Shown: in pieces, positions 10,496 to 21,427 of the stretch | Layout of the letters: each line of letters begins with the position of its first letter | Position numbering within the stretch: position 1 is the stretch's first letter | Origin: Lithobates sylvaticus | Lineage: Eukaryota > Chordata > Amphibia > Anura > Ranidae | DNA: 64,000 nt | Assembly: GCA_028564925.1 (NCBI GenBank) | Contig: CM053029.1 | Location: forward strand, 192,754,940-192,818,939 | Direction of reading: 5' to 3' | Notes under the pieces: generated by a model | Database searches by the model: none | What the model saw: the letters and a program-made list of their open reading frames with translations, nothing else | Told to the model about the DNA's origin: nothing | Translations under genes and position numbers: made by a program

Positions 10496-11584
10496 CCACC
10501 TCAATACCAGCAATTTTAAAACCTTCCTGCCCAGCCAATTTTCAGCTATCAGCGCTGAAGCACTTTGAATGACAATTACAGGTCATGCAACACTGTAACC
10601 ATATGACATTTTTATCATTTTTTTAGACAGATAGAGCTTTCTTTTGGTGGTATTTAATCACTACTGGGTTTGTAAACCCTTACAGACCACTTTGACCTAC
10701 AGGTAAGCCTATATTAAGGCTTACCTGTAGGTCCAAGAAATATCTATATTTGCAAAAAGACAGGCACCGCTGTCTACGGCACATGCGCCATAGACAGCGG
10801 CGCGCAGGCGCACTGAGCACGCCGCTGCTAACAGCGATATGCCGCTAGTGGCGGCTCCCATGCGCATGCGTGGGAGTGACATCATCGCAGTTCCGGCCAG
10901 TAACAGCGCCAGAGTCGCGATACACAGAAAGAAGATGGAGGCTCTGTAGAAGAGGGGACATCGGTGACATCGCTGGCTCCTGTGTCAGGTAAGTGACACG
11001 TAATGGGCTACTATGCAATGCATAGTACCCCATTATGCTTTACCTTTTCAGGGAAACCCATCAGGGTTTACTTCCTCTTTAATTTCTTGCTAAACAAACA
11101 AAAAAAAGACCCAAAATTTTGTTTCTATTACAAAATTTTGCAAATAAGTAATTTTTCTCCTTCACTGATGTGCACTGATAGGTGGCACTTATAGGCAACA
11201 CTCATGGGCACTGATTGGTACTGTTGGGGATGCACTGATAATCAGGACACTCATGATCAGTGCCCTGATTATCAGTGAAAATGTCCCCTACCACATTTGC
11301 CGGTTACCGACTTTTCTTTCCTCATGCTGTGACAGCGCGTGAGGAATGGAATGCCAATAACTAGCAAGTTTGTTTACATGTGATCAGCTGTGATTGGAAA
11401 CAGCTGATCACATGGTAAAGGGGCAATGTGATTGGTCCTTTACTTCAATCTGTGCAGTGAAAACAGAGCATGCCAAAAGCACGCACCAGGGGTCGCGGTT
11501 CTGGGAGAACGTCCATGGATGCCCTCCCAGAAGTAGACAACCACACTGTAGCCGTTTTTAGGCTATAGCGGGGTCAAGAAGTGG
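10496..11584. mobile_element. TTAA-flanked MITE (CCACTTC family)
   Basis: Bounded by TTAA at 10492-10495 and 11585-11588. The ends are CCACCTCAATACCAGC and, read inward from the right, CCACTTCTTGACCCCGC. The inner block with AGAGCTTTCTTTTGGTGGTA is shared with the copies at 15028, 42675, 45066 and 51493. It is interrupted by a smaller element at about 10672-11082. Confidence 0.75.
10672..11082. mobile_element. MITE nested in the TTAA element
   Basis: The homologous block at 42675-43603 runs straight from CACCACTGGGC into a T-rich segment, whereas here about 410 bp intervene. The inserted ends are inverted: TTTGTAAACCC on the left and GGGTTTACTTCC on the right. An inner palindrome, ACCTACAGGTAAGCC facing GGCTTACCTGTAGGT, lies at about 10697-10732. 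Confidence 0.6.
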
Positions 11585-11588
11585 TTAA

Positions 11589-12470
11589 TCCGGCCCCAAA
11601 CCATAGCACATGCTGAGGCCTAGCAGCAGTAGCTCTTTCTGTATCACACACAGGCTGCCTTCCAGAAGGGGGAGAGTTCTGATCTTACCCTCCCAAACAT
11701 TTATCATCTCCCCAGCCACACCTTCTGAGTCAGCCTTCCAGGGATTGGCCAAGGTTAAATATTCATAATCCAGTGGCTGAACCTCAACCTCCTACACATT
11801 TTTTGGAACATTCATGCAGAGGCAGGCAGAAGCAAGCAGCCACCCGGTTTAGGGATGAACTTGATCATACCAAAAAATGTATTGCAGTTCAGCTGATTAC
11901 AGCAAAGCCTTACACTAAATTTAGCCAGCCCAGGGCAGGGGCTCTACACAACATTAATAGCAAACAAACTGATAACTTGCAGCTGACAACACAAACCTGT
12001 GCCAGTCAAAGACAAACTGTGAACACCCAGCATGACATGGTTTCCAGGCCTGCTCTAACCATAAGTTTGGGGCAAACATCCAACTAACAAAGGCCTGTTG
12101 GGATTGAAGGAAACAATTTGCATGCTTTGGTTTACAGAAAATATTTATTTGAAAATGGCTGCAGGAATATAGCACTGCAACAGTAATTTTTTTAATATTT
12201 CCTGAGATATTGATGTGGTAGCACAAACCATGTAAGACCTGTTTCCCAGCTGCCATTTTCAAATAAATAAATACACACATACTGTACATACATAAAGAAA
12301 TTAATAAGGAGTTTTGATATAGAATACAATACATAAATGCTTTTCTTCTATCCCACTGGCGAACAAAATGAGCCAAACCAGCACCTGCATGTTTGCAGTG
12401 GAAGTGGTCATGGCTGAAGAGGCATTTTGCTTTTCTGCTTTACCCAAAGCATACTGAGGGCTTCAATCCA
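11589..12470. other. unassigned stretch with one small palindrome
   Basis: Nothing gene-like is recognised. At 12142-12271 TATTTATTTGAAAATGGC faces GCCATTTTCAAATAAATA, so about 130 bp could be a very small MITE. The plus-strand frame at 11773-12087 (104 residues) has no domain that I recognise. Confidence 0.4.
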
Positions 12471-13725
12471 TAGTTACACAGTTACATAATAGGTACATTT
12501 GAATAAAGACAATAGTTTATCCAGTTCAACCTGTGTCGGTGTACATGTGTCAGTGTCAATAATCAATTCCCATATCCCTGTATATTGTGTTCTTTAGGAT
12601 GCATGTCCAAGAGCCTTTAAAAATATCAATACTCCCCAATGTCACCACCAATTGTGGAGCGAGATTTCCACATCCTCATCGCCCTGACAGTGAAAAAACC
12701 CCGGTGCAGCTTAAGGTTAAACCGCTTCTCCTCCAATCTCATTGTGTGGCCCTGTGTCCTCTTACACTCCCTGAGACTGAATAGTTTTTTTCCTACACTG
12801 GGATCACCATTGAGGTATTTGTAAATCACTATCAATGTCCCCTCTCAAGCGTCTATTCTTCAGCAAGAATACATTTAGTGCTTGTAGTCCTTCCTCGTAA
12901 TTGAGGTGCTCCAGCCCCCTTATTAATTTTGTTTCCCTTCTTTGGACTCTCTCAGGATGGAATACTCCAGATTTGGCCTAACCAGATGTTTATAAAGTGG
13001 CAGGATAGTTTTATCTCTGGAGTATATCCCCTTTTTTAATGCATGCTAAATTCTCCAGCTTTGGTAGCTGCAGCTTGACATTGCATGCTATTGCTCAGTC
13101 TTTCTTCTTTTGGGACCCCCAGATCTTAATCCTTCCTTGATTCCCCCAGAGGTTCTCACCCTAGTGAGTAGTTTGCGTTTACGTTTTTAGCCCCAAGTGC
13201 ATTACCTTACATTTCTCCACATTAAACCTCATTTGCCATGTAATTGCCCACCCCATTATTTTGTTCAGGTCTTTCTGTAAAATTTCGATATCCTGATGTG
13301 AAGTTATTGCCCTGCTTATTTTTGTGTCATCCGCAAAAACTGAAATTGAGCTATTTATCCCATCTTCTATATCATTTATGAATAAATTAAACAGAATTGG
13401 TCCCAAAAAAGAGCCTTGGGGTACCCCACTTACCACTCCAGACCAGTCTGAGTACACGTTATTTATCACTACCCTTTGGACATGCCCCTGCAACTAGTTT
13501 TCTATCCAAGAACAAACCTTATGGTCCATGCCTGCAGACCTCAGCTTGTAGATTAAGCATTTTTGGGGAACTGTATCGAATGCCTCTGCAAAATCCAGAT
13601 GCACCACATCCACAGCCCCCCCCCCCCCCATCTAGATGGCAGCTCACTTCCTCGTAGAATATTAACAGATTGGTCTGACTGACTCCAAGACTGCTTTTCC
13701 ACTGACACCTCCAATAAAGCTGTGG
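12471..13725 (-). mobile_element. CR1-like LINE, 3' half with reverse transcriptase
   Basis: The minus strand encodes the reverse transcriptase core of a CR1-like LINE. The frame at 13179-13493 contains VVSGVPQGSFLGPILFN (motif B) and SVFADDTKISRAI (motif C with the catalytic FADD), followed by WQMRFNVEKCKVMHLG. Further upstream CQTNLL and FYEEV remnants appear near 13640-13690. The 3' end, read on the minus strand, is the ATGTAACTGTGTAACTATGG repeat near 12471, matching the other copy that ends at 38768. The 5' part, including the endonuclease, is missing and the frame is broken by shifts and stops. Confidence 0.8.
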
Positions 13726-14087
13726 CACAAAAAAAATTTGGGGTAGGAGGGTGAGAATGTTTTCAGCCAGCCGGACCAGGTTTCAGTTGAGTGTGATCTC
13801 CTTAACTTCATTTTACACCATTTTTCAGAAGACCCCTCCAATATGGATGAAAGGTTCATTAATTCCTGTATTGACTAGCATGTCTGAGGTTGTGTGTTTT
13901 CCTTTTAAGTTGAACACATTTGCATGTCTAGTTTTGACTGTATTTATAGGGATTTAGCCTTGTGAGTTACTTGCTGGAGCTATAAGCAAATTACGATGTG
14001 CAGTGAAGAGGACAAATTCTGGCAAATGTAGATAAGGATTTTAGACTAACGTGGTATATGTGCACAGAGACAACAGCACGATATTCA

Positions 14088-14088
<1 letters not shown>
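13726..14088. other. unassigned stretch
   Basis: Nothing is recognised between the LINE and the TA repeat. The split point from the LINE is approximate. Confidence 0.35.
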
Positions 14089-14322
<234 letters not shown>

Positions 14323-14730
14323 ACAGTTGTGCTCATAAGTTTACATACCCTGGCACAATTTATGATTTCTTGGGCATTTTTCAGAGAATATGAATGATAA
14401 CACAAAAACATTTCTTTCACTCATGGTGAGTGTTTGGCTGAAGCCATTTATTATCAATCAACTGTGTTTACTCTTTTTAAATCATAATCACAACAGAAAC
14501 TACGCAAATTACCCTGATCAAAAGTTTACATACCCTGGTGATTTTGGCCTGATAGCATGCACGCAAGTTGATACAAAGAGGCTTGAATAGCTATTAAAGG
14601 TATCCGTCCTTACCTGTGATCTGTTTGCTTGTAAAGTGTGTGTGTATAAAAGGTCAATACGTTTCTGGACTCCTGACAGACCCTTGCATCTTTCATCCAG
14701 TGCTGCACTGACGTTTCTGGATTCTGAGTC

Positions 14731-16248
14731 ATGGGGAAAGCAAAAGAATTGTCAAAGGATCTGCAGAAAAAGGTAGTTGAACTGTATAAAACAGGAAAGG
14801 GATATAGAACAATATCCAAGGAATTGAGAATGCCAATCAGCAGTGTCCAAACTCTAATCAAGAAGTGAAAATGAGGGGTTCTGTTGAAACCAAACCAGGG
14901 TCAGGTAGACCAACTAAAATTTCAGCCACAACTGCCAGGAATATTGTTTGTAATGCAAAGAAAAACCCCACAAATAACTTCAGATGAAATACAGGACTCT
15001 TTGAAAACACGTGGTGTGTTTATTTAACCACTTCAGCCACGGACCAATTGGCAGCCAAAGGACCAGACCCCTTTTTGCAATTTGGCACTGCGTCGCCTTA
15101 ACTGACAATTGCGCGGTCGTGCGACGTGACTCCCAAACAAATTTGGCGTCCTTTTTTTCCCACAAATAGAGCTTTCTTTTGGTGGTATTTGATTGCCCCT
15201 GCGGTTTTTATTTTTTGCGCTATAAACAAAAATAGAGCGACAATTTTGAAAACAATGCAATATTTTTTGCTTTTTGCTATAATAAATATCCCAAAAAAAA
15301 ATATATAAAAAAAATTTTTTTTTCCCTCAGTTTAGGCCGATACGTATTCTTCTACATATTTTTGGTAAAAAAAAATCGCAATTAGCGATTATTGATTTGT
15401 TTGCCCAAAAGTTATAGCGTTTACAAAATAGTGGATAGTTTTATAGCATTTTTATTAATATTGTTTTTTTTTACTAGTAATGGCGGCGATCAGCGATTTT
15501 GATTGTGACTGCAACATTATGGCGGACACATCGGACATTTTTGACACATTTTTGGGACCATTGTCATTTATACAGCAATCAATGCTATTTAAATGCATTG
15601 ATTCCTGTATAAATGACAGTTGTAGTGAAATAGTTAACCCCTACGGGGCGGGGAGGGGTTATGGGCTGTGACGTGTGTGTTTTTTTTTTTTTACATTAGG
15701 GGGCGGGGCTGACGTCATTGATCGGCTTTCCCGATGACCGGGAACAGCCGATCAATGACAGGCAGAGTAGGAAGAGCGGGGAGAGGTTTGTTTACACAGA
15801 CCTCTCCCCGTTCTTCAGCTCCGTGACCCGATCACAGGACACCAGCGGCGATCGGGTCCGCTGGTCCCGCGGCCAGGGTCATGGAGCTCGCGACCCACAG
15901 GCAGGCAATTAAAGGGCCACGTACAGGTACGTGATTTTGCCTGCCCGTGCCATTCTGCCGCAGTATATCTGCGTGAGGCGGTCGGCAAGCGGTTAAAGAT
16001 GCACAATAAGGAGGCAATCTTTTTGGCCATAACCATAAACACTACATTTGGAGAGGAGTCAACAAAGCCTATGATGAAGAGTTCACCATTCCTACTGTGA
16101 AACACGGAAGTGGATCGCTGATGTTTTGGGGATGTGTGAGCTACAAAGGCAAAGGAAACTTGGTCAAAATTAATGGCAAGATGAATGCAGTATGTTATCA
16201 AAAATTACTGGAGGAACATTTGCATTCATCAGCCAGGAAGCTAAATGC
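14731..16248 (+). pseudogene. Tc1-like transposase, broken
   Basis: The frame opens with ATG at 14731 and reads MGKAKELSKDLQKKVVELYK, then TGKGYRTISKELRMPISSVQ, the N-terminal helix-turn-helix region of a Tc1 transposase. A TGA follows LIKK, and the GSGRPTKISA linker motif continues beyond it. The middle is displaced by the TTAA element at 15028-15992. After it come FLAITINTTFGEESTKPMMK and TVKHGSGSLMFWGCVSYKGK, the conserved block ahead of the last catalytic residue. The C-terminal SPDLNPIE region is missing. It cannot make an active enzyme. Confidence 0.8.
15028..15992. mobile_element. TTAA-flanked MITE (CCACTTC family), inside Tc1
   Basis: Bounded by TTAA at 15024-15027 and 15993-15996, with ends CCACTTCAGCCACGGACC and, read inward, CCGCTTGCCGACCGCC. 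The piggyBac-like target and ends, length (965 bp) and content match the copy at 45066-46069 closely, including GCGCTATAAACAAAAATAG and GCCGATACGTATTCTTC. The Tc1 sequence resumes directly after it. It encodes nothing. Confidence 0.85.
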
Positions 16249-16252
16249 ACCA

Positions 16253-16832
16253 AATTATAAATATATCCCTTATTATCTAAAACCAAAAAAAAAGTGCAAT
16301 AACCTGATACTTTTTTGGGTTACCAGTGTTAGTGAAACTATGGAAAAGTTAAGCTGCAATCCTGCTACACTCTACCCACCCCTATTTATCTGTCTGGTGA
16401 AGTAATAATAAAAAAAAATAATAATCTAAAAGACCCAATATTTAACTAAATCCACAAGCATGTGACATGCTTGGTCCCAAGTCTTTTTTCTTCTGGACTG
16501 CAAAGTGTGACGTTCCTTTCTCTGGTGTCCACATCACTACCCATATAACACGGATAATGGACCCATTGGCTATCTAGAAGCAGTCTCCTCAGGCTCCAGA
16601 AGACTGAAGTGATGCCATGATGTCACAAAAGCAAGGAAGGAAAAATGATATACCAAGAGCTGTGTGTCTGTCCCTGTATGGATGTAAACAATGGCATGTG
16701 CGTGAAGATCTGTGCAGCCTCTGCGTTTCCGAGCATGTCATTGATTTTAATGGGCTGGCTACACACAGCTGTACGAAACACCTATCCTTCCCCAGGTACA
16801 TACACACAGTCCTCCACATGCAATTATGACTC
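16253..16832. other. unassigned stretch
   Basis: No gene or repeat end is recognised. Short open frames on both strands (16589-16845) lack known domains. Confidence 0.4.
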
Positions 16833-17039
16833 TACAGTGCCTTGAAAAAGTATTCATACCCCTTGACATTTTCCTCATTTTGTCATGTTACAACCAGAAA
16901 CTTAAATGTATTTTTTGGGGATTTTATTTGATAGACCAATACAAAGTGGCACATAATTGTGAAGTGGAAGGAAAATGATAAATGGTTTTCAATTTTTTTT
17001 TACAAATGAATATGTCAATATTTGTAGAACCATCTTTCA

Positions 17040-18760
17040 CTGCAATTACAGATGCAAGGCTTTTTTGGGGATTTCTCTACCAACTTTGCACATCTAGAGA
17101 GTGAAATGTTTGCCCATTCTTGTTAGTAAAATAGCTCAAGCTCTGTCAGATTGGATGGAGAGCATCTGTGAACAGCAATTTTCAAGTTTTGTCACAGATT
17201 CTCAATTAGATTTAGGTTTGGACATTGACTGGGCCATTCTAACACATAAATGTGCTTTGATCTAAAGTAAACCATTCCATTGTAGCTCTGGCTGTAGGGT
17301 CAGGGTCGTTGTACTGCTGGAAGGTGAACCTCTGCCCCAGTCTCAAGTCTTTTGCAGACTCTAGCAGTTTTCTTGTAAGATTGCCCTGTATTTGGCTCCA
17401 TCCATCTTCCCATCAACTCTGACCAGCTTCCCTGTCCCTGCTGAAGAAAAGCATCCCCACAACATGATGCTGCCACCACCATGTTTCACAGTCGGGATGG
17501 TGTATTCATCAGGGTGCAGTGTTAGTTTTATGCAACACATAGCATTTTGCTTTTAGGCCAAAAAGTTCATTTTTGGTCTCTTCTGCCCAGAGAACCTTCT
17601 TCCACATGTTTGCTGTGTCCCCCACATGACTTCTCGCAAACTGTAAACAGGACCTCTTATGGCTCTCTTTTAACAATAGCTTTCTTATTTGTGGGGTGCT
17701 TGACTAATAGTTGTCCTATGGACAGATTCTCCCACCTGAGCTGTGGATCTCTGCAGCTCCTACAGAGTTATCATGGTTTTACCTAACCCTGTGTGTTACG
17801 TTTGTTAAAATATGATTTTTTTAACACCAGACATAACATTACATGGGAGAATATTACAAGTTTAGTTGATCAGATTCTCTGGTTTGAGTAGAATTCTCAA
17901 ACAAATGCTGTTTTCATACAATGGTGTTAGATAACATTCTTGTATTCAAATTGACAGTTTGAAGAGGCTATTGTCTCGTCAGCTACAGTAAACAGGCTGA
18001 GAGTGTCCCTCAGACTGAAAAGAATGACTGTTATATTGATGACAGGATTTCGTTTGAGGAGACAATGGGTAGCTACCAACAGTCCATGGTCTTTTCAGCT
18101 ACAGTAAACAGGTTTAGAGGGTCTCTCAACCTGAAAAGAATGACTGTTAGTCGGTTGTTATGGAAACAAGTCTATAAACAATAACTTTGGTCAACAAACT
18201 GGGACAAATAAAATGGAGGAGTAGAGACACACACATGATGCTGTAACAGATCATGCTGTAACATCAGGACACATCATCATGCTTTGAAGACCAGAAGCCA
18301 CTCATGATAGAAGGACAGAACCTGGTCTCCAAGAAGAAATATTGCCAATGGAGATCATGAACATACAGTAACAGAAGTTAAGTAACCCTTTAAATGTATT
18401 TTTACTGTTAGACTTTAGGCTGTTCTATTTTCTAGGCATTTTGCTTGTTATAGATATCTGTCAGTCTTGTATTGTATTCCTAAGATTGTAATAGTTTTGT
18501 ATGTACAGCAGTTTTTGTATAGTAAAAAGCACATCTATACACTGCAGAAGTCTCAGCTTCCTTGTTATACCACAGAGTAACCTTGCTAGATAGACGCAAG
18601 CATAAGACCCTGCTTTAAACTTCTCCACAGAGGTATACCTGACCTGTCTGGTGTGTTCCTTGGCCTTTATGATGCTGTTTGTTTACCAAGGTTATCTAAC
18701 AAACCTCTGAGGGCTTCACAGACCAGCTGTATTTATACTGATTTAAATTACACACAGATG
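17040..18760 (-). pseudogene. Tc1-like transposase remnant, antisense
   Basis: The minus strand of the Tc1 body carries a decayed transposase. The block at 17440-17500, read backwards, matches the [14 protein letters not shown] region, with CACAACATGATGCTGCCACC on the plus strand. The block at about 17230-17330 corresponds to the QDNDP and DLNP-type region nearer the C-terminus. The N-terminal part is at about 18613-18760 beyond the LTR-like insert (the plus strand shows GGTGTGTTCCTTGGCC). No long frame survives. Confidence 0.65.
17792..18606. mobile_element. 815-bp insert, possibly a solo LTR (fossil)
   Basis: The Tc1 sequence is interrupted exactly between two copies of ACCCTG (17786-17791 and 18607-18612). 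The insert has no coding potential. It holds two related blocks of about 55 bp sharing CAGCTACAGTAAACAGG (at about 17978 and 18094), an AATAAA, and repeated TGCTGTAAC, which would suit a retroviral-type LTR with duplicated enhancer blocks. The right end lacks the usual CA, so the class is uncertain. Confidence 0.35.
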
Positions 18761-19611
18761 GACTCTATTTACTAATAGGGATGAGCCGAACACCCCCGGG
18801 TTCGGTTCGCACCAGAACCGACCGAAAGTTCGCGCAAATTTTCGAACCCTATACGTTATAATGGACGCGAACGTTCGAAATCAAAAGTTCTAATTACAAC
18901 GGCCAATATGCATGTTAATGTCATAAAACAGGTTTGGGGACCCGGGTCCTGCCCCAGGGGACATATATCAATGCAAAAAGAACTTTTAAAAACTAACGTT
19001 TTTTCGGGAGCAGTCATTTTAATGATGCATAAAGTGAAAAAAAAAAAGTGAAATTTTCCTTTAAATATGGTACCTGGGGGGTGTCTAAAGTATGCCTGTG
19101 AAGTGGCATGTGTTTCCCGTGTTTAGAACTGTCCTTGCACAAAATGACATTTGTAAAGGAAAAAAAGAAGCCATTTAAAACCACTTGCGGCTTTAGGTTT
19201 GTTCTTAAGTAGAATCTGAACAGGTACATTATGAAGTGTAGCTCCATCCCAAAAAAATCTATTTTTTAAGCTTTTTGGAGAACATAGGGAGGGGTTATCA
19301 CCCCTGTAACATTTGCTGTCTTTGCACATCTGTTCAGAACATGTCACCTAACTTTCCGTCCCAATGACAAATGTTTTTGGAAAAAGTGGGGTTTTAATTG
19401 AAACAAGGATTGGTGATAAAGTATCAGTAGAGAGGAGATACCTTTTTCCCAAATTAAATCTAACAGGATAGAATTTCCCTTCCTAGGGGTAGATTTCCTC
19501 TCACTTCCTGTTTTCTCTTTCCATTTGCAAGTAGGAGTCGTTTGTAAGTTGGATGTTTGAAAGTAGGGGCCTGGCGTATATACTCTGCAGAAATTTGCCC
19601 TATTAGATGTT

Positions 19612-20395
19612 GGTGTAGCCACAAGACTGGTGGGCACAGGAATGGGCCCTGCTGTGAGTTAATAGATCAAGATTTGTAATTGCATGCACCTGTTGAACAG
19701 GGCAGAAAAATTGGGGGTGGTGGTGGTGGTGGACGGTGTTGCCACAAGACTGTAAGCTCTCACAGTTACTCTTGGTGGGCGCAGGAATGGGCCCTGCTGT
19801 GAGTTATTAGATCAAGATTTGTAATTGCAAGCACCTGATGAACAGGGCAGAAAAATTGGGCCTTTGGCGGTGGTGGTGGACGGTGTTGCCACAAGACTGT
19901 AGGCCCTCATAGTTACTCTTGGTGGGCGCAGGAATGGGCCCTGCTGTGAGTTATTAGATCAAGATTTGTAATTGCAAGCACCTGATGAACAGGGCAGAAA
20001 AATTGGGCCTTTGGCGGTGGTGGTGGACGGTGTTGCCACAAGACTGTAGGCCCTCATAGTTACTCTTGGTGGGCGCAGGAATGGGCCCTGCTGTGAGTTA
20101 TTAGATCAAGATTTGTAATTGCAAGCACCTGATGAACAGGGCAGAAAAATTGGGCCTTTGGCGGTGGTGGTGGACGGTGTTGCCACAAGACTGTAGGCCC
20201 TCATAGTTACTCTTGGTGGGCGCAGGAATGGGCCCTGCTGTGAGTTATTAGATCAAGATTTGTAATTGCAAGCACCTGATGAACAGGGCAGAAAAATTGG
20301 GCCTTTGGCGGTGGTGGTGGACGGTGTTGCCACAAGACTGTAGGCCCTCATAGTTACTCTTGGTGGGCGCAGGAATGGGCCCTGCTGTGAACTAT
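19612..20395. repeat. 147-bp tandem repeat in hAT-1
   Basis: About five and a half copies of a 147-bp unit containing GCCACAAGACTGTAGGCCC and GGGCGCAGGAATGGGCCC. Unit starts fall at 19741, 19888, 20035, 20182 and 20329. Inner copies look almost identical, so the amplification is recent. It lies downstream of the transposase reading direction and is non-coding. Confidence 0.92.
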
Positions 20396-21030
20396 TAGAT
20401 CAAGATTTGTAATTACCCGCCCCTGTTAAACAGGGGCTGAAAAATTGTGCCTTAGGCACTGGTGCTGGTGCCACAACACTGCAACCCCTCACAGATACTG
20501 TACTTGGAGCACAGCAGTCACACGTGTTGCGAAGCATTTTTTAAAAAAATTGTAATTACCCGCCCCTGTTAAACAGGGGCTGAAAAATTGTGCCTTAGGC
20601 ACTGGTGCTGGTGCCACAACACTGCAACCCCTCACAGATACTGTACTTGGAGCACAGCAGTCACACGTGTTGCAAAGCATTTTTTTTAAAAATTGTAAGT
20701 ACACGCCCCTGTTAAACAGGGCTGAAAAATTTGCCTTAGGCACTGGTGCTGGTGCCACAACACTGCAACCCCTCACAGATACTGTACTTGGAGCACAGCA
20801 GTCACACGTGTTGCGAAGCATTTTTTTAAAAAATTGTAAGTACACGCCCCTGTTAAACAGGGGCTGAAAAATTTGCCTTAGGCACTGGTGCTGGTGCCAC
20901 AACACTGCAACCCCTCACAGATACTGTACTTGGAGCACAGCAGTCACACGTGTTGCGAAGCATTTTTTTAAAAAATTGTAAGTACACGCCCCTGTTAAAC
21001 AGGGGCTGAAAAATTGTGCCTTAGGCACTG
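20396..21030. repeat. 141-143-bp tandem repeat in hAT-1
   Basis: About four and a half copies with starts near 20471, 20614, 20755 and 20897, each holding CCACAACACTGCAACCCC and GGAGCACAGCAGTCACACG. The unit is related to the 147-bp repeat next to it (both have CCACAA-ACTG and a GGCACTGGTG or GGCGGTGGTG block). It ends just after the transposase stop region. Frames across it (20489-20905) are repeat products. Confidence 0.92.
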
Positions 21031-21139
21031 GTGTGGTGGCATGGATCATTGAGGAGGAGGAAGAGGATAGTCAGTGAACATAAGAGGACAGTCACTCAGC
21101 ATCAGCATAGGCAGTCTTGAAGGGATGTGATATTAAAAA

Positions 21140-21427
21140 TTATTCGGTTATATCCGCCTCAGGTGCCTGGTAGCTGGTGGTGATCCAAGACTGATTCATT
21201 TTGATGAAGGTCAGTCGATCAACCGAGGCGGTGGACAGGCGCACCCTATGATCGGTGACAAATCCTCCAGCAGCACTGAATGTGCGTTCGGAAAGAACGC
21301 TGGAGGCAGGACAGGCCAGTAGCTCAATTGCATACTGTGCAAGCTCTGGCCAGTGATCCATCCTCAGGACCCAGTAAGCCAGAGGATTTTCGGTGGGAAA
21401 GGTGTCCAAGTCTGACCTTGCCCCAAG
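21140..21427 (-). CDS. hAT transposase C-terminal dimerisation domain
   Basis: This lies in the same frame as the 980-residue part, directly after its TAG. It reads LGARSDLDTFPTENPLAYWV, then PELAQYAIELLACPASSVLS and ERTFSAAGGFVTDHRVRL, the conserved hAT C-terminal dimerisation domain. It ends at a stop at 21140. In the older relative at 54945-57780 the matching junction reads MVDDYLGAK, without a stop, which supports the view that the TAG is a later change in this copy. An ATG at 21409 exists but there is no reason to think this part is made alone. Confidence 0.85.
   Translation of the reverse strand, partial: LGARSDLDTFPTENPLAYWVLRMDHWPELAQYAIELLACPASSVLSERTFSAAGGFVTDHRVRLSTASVDRLTFIKMNQSWITTSYQAPEADITE

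Noticed and set aside
15480-15671. 63-residue frame MAAISDFDCDCN, with a near copy at 45427-45630
   Set aside because: It lies inside TTAA elements; the copies differ in frame and neither shows a domain, so it is not a gene.
20489-20905. 138-residue minus-strand frame
   Set aside because: It lies wholly inside the 141-143-bp tandem repeat of hAT-1 and repeats with it.
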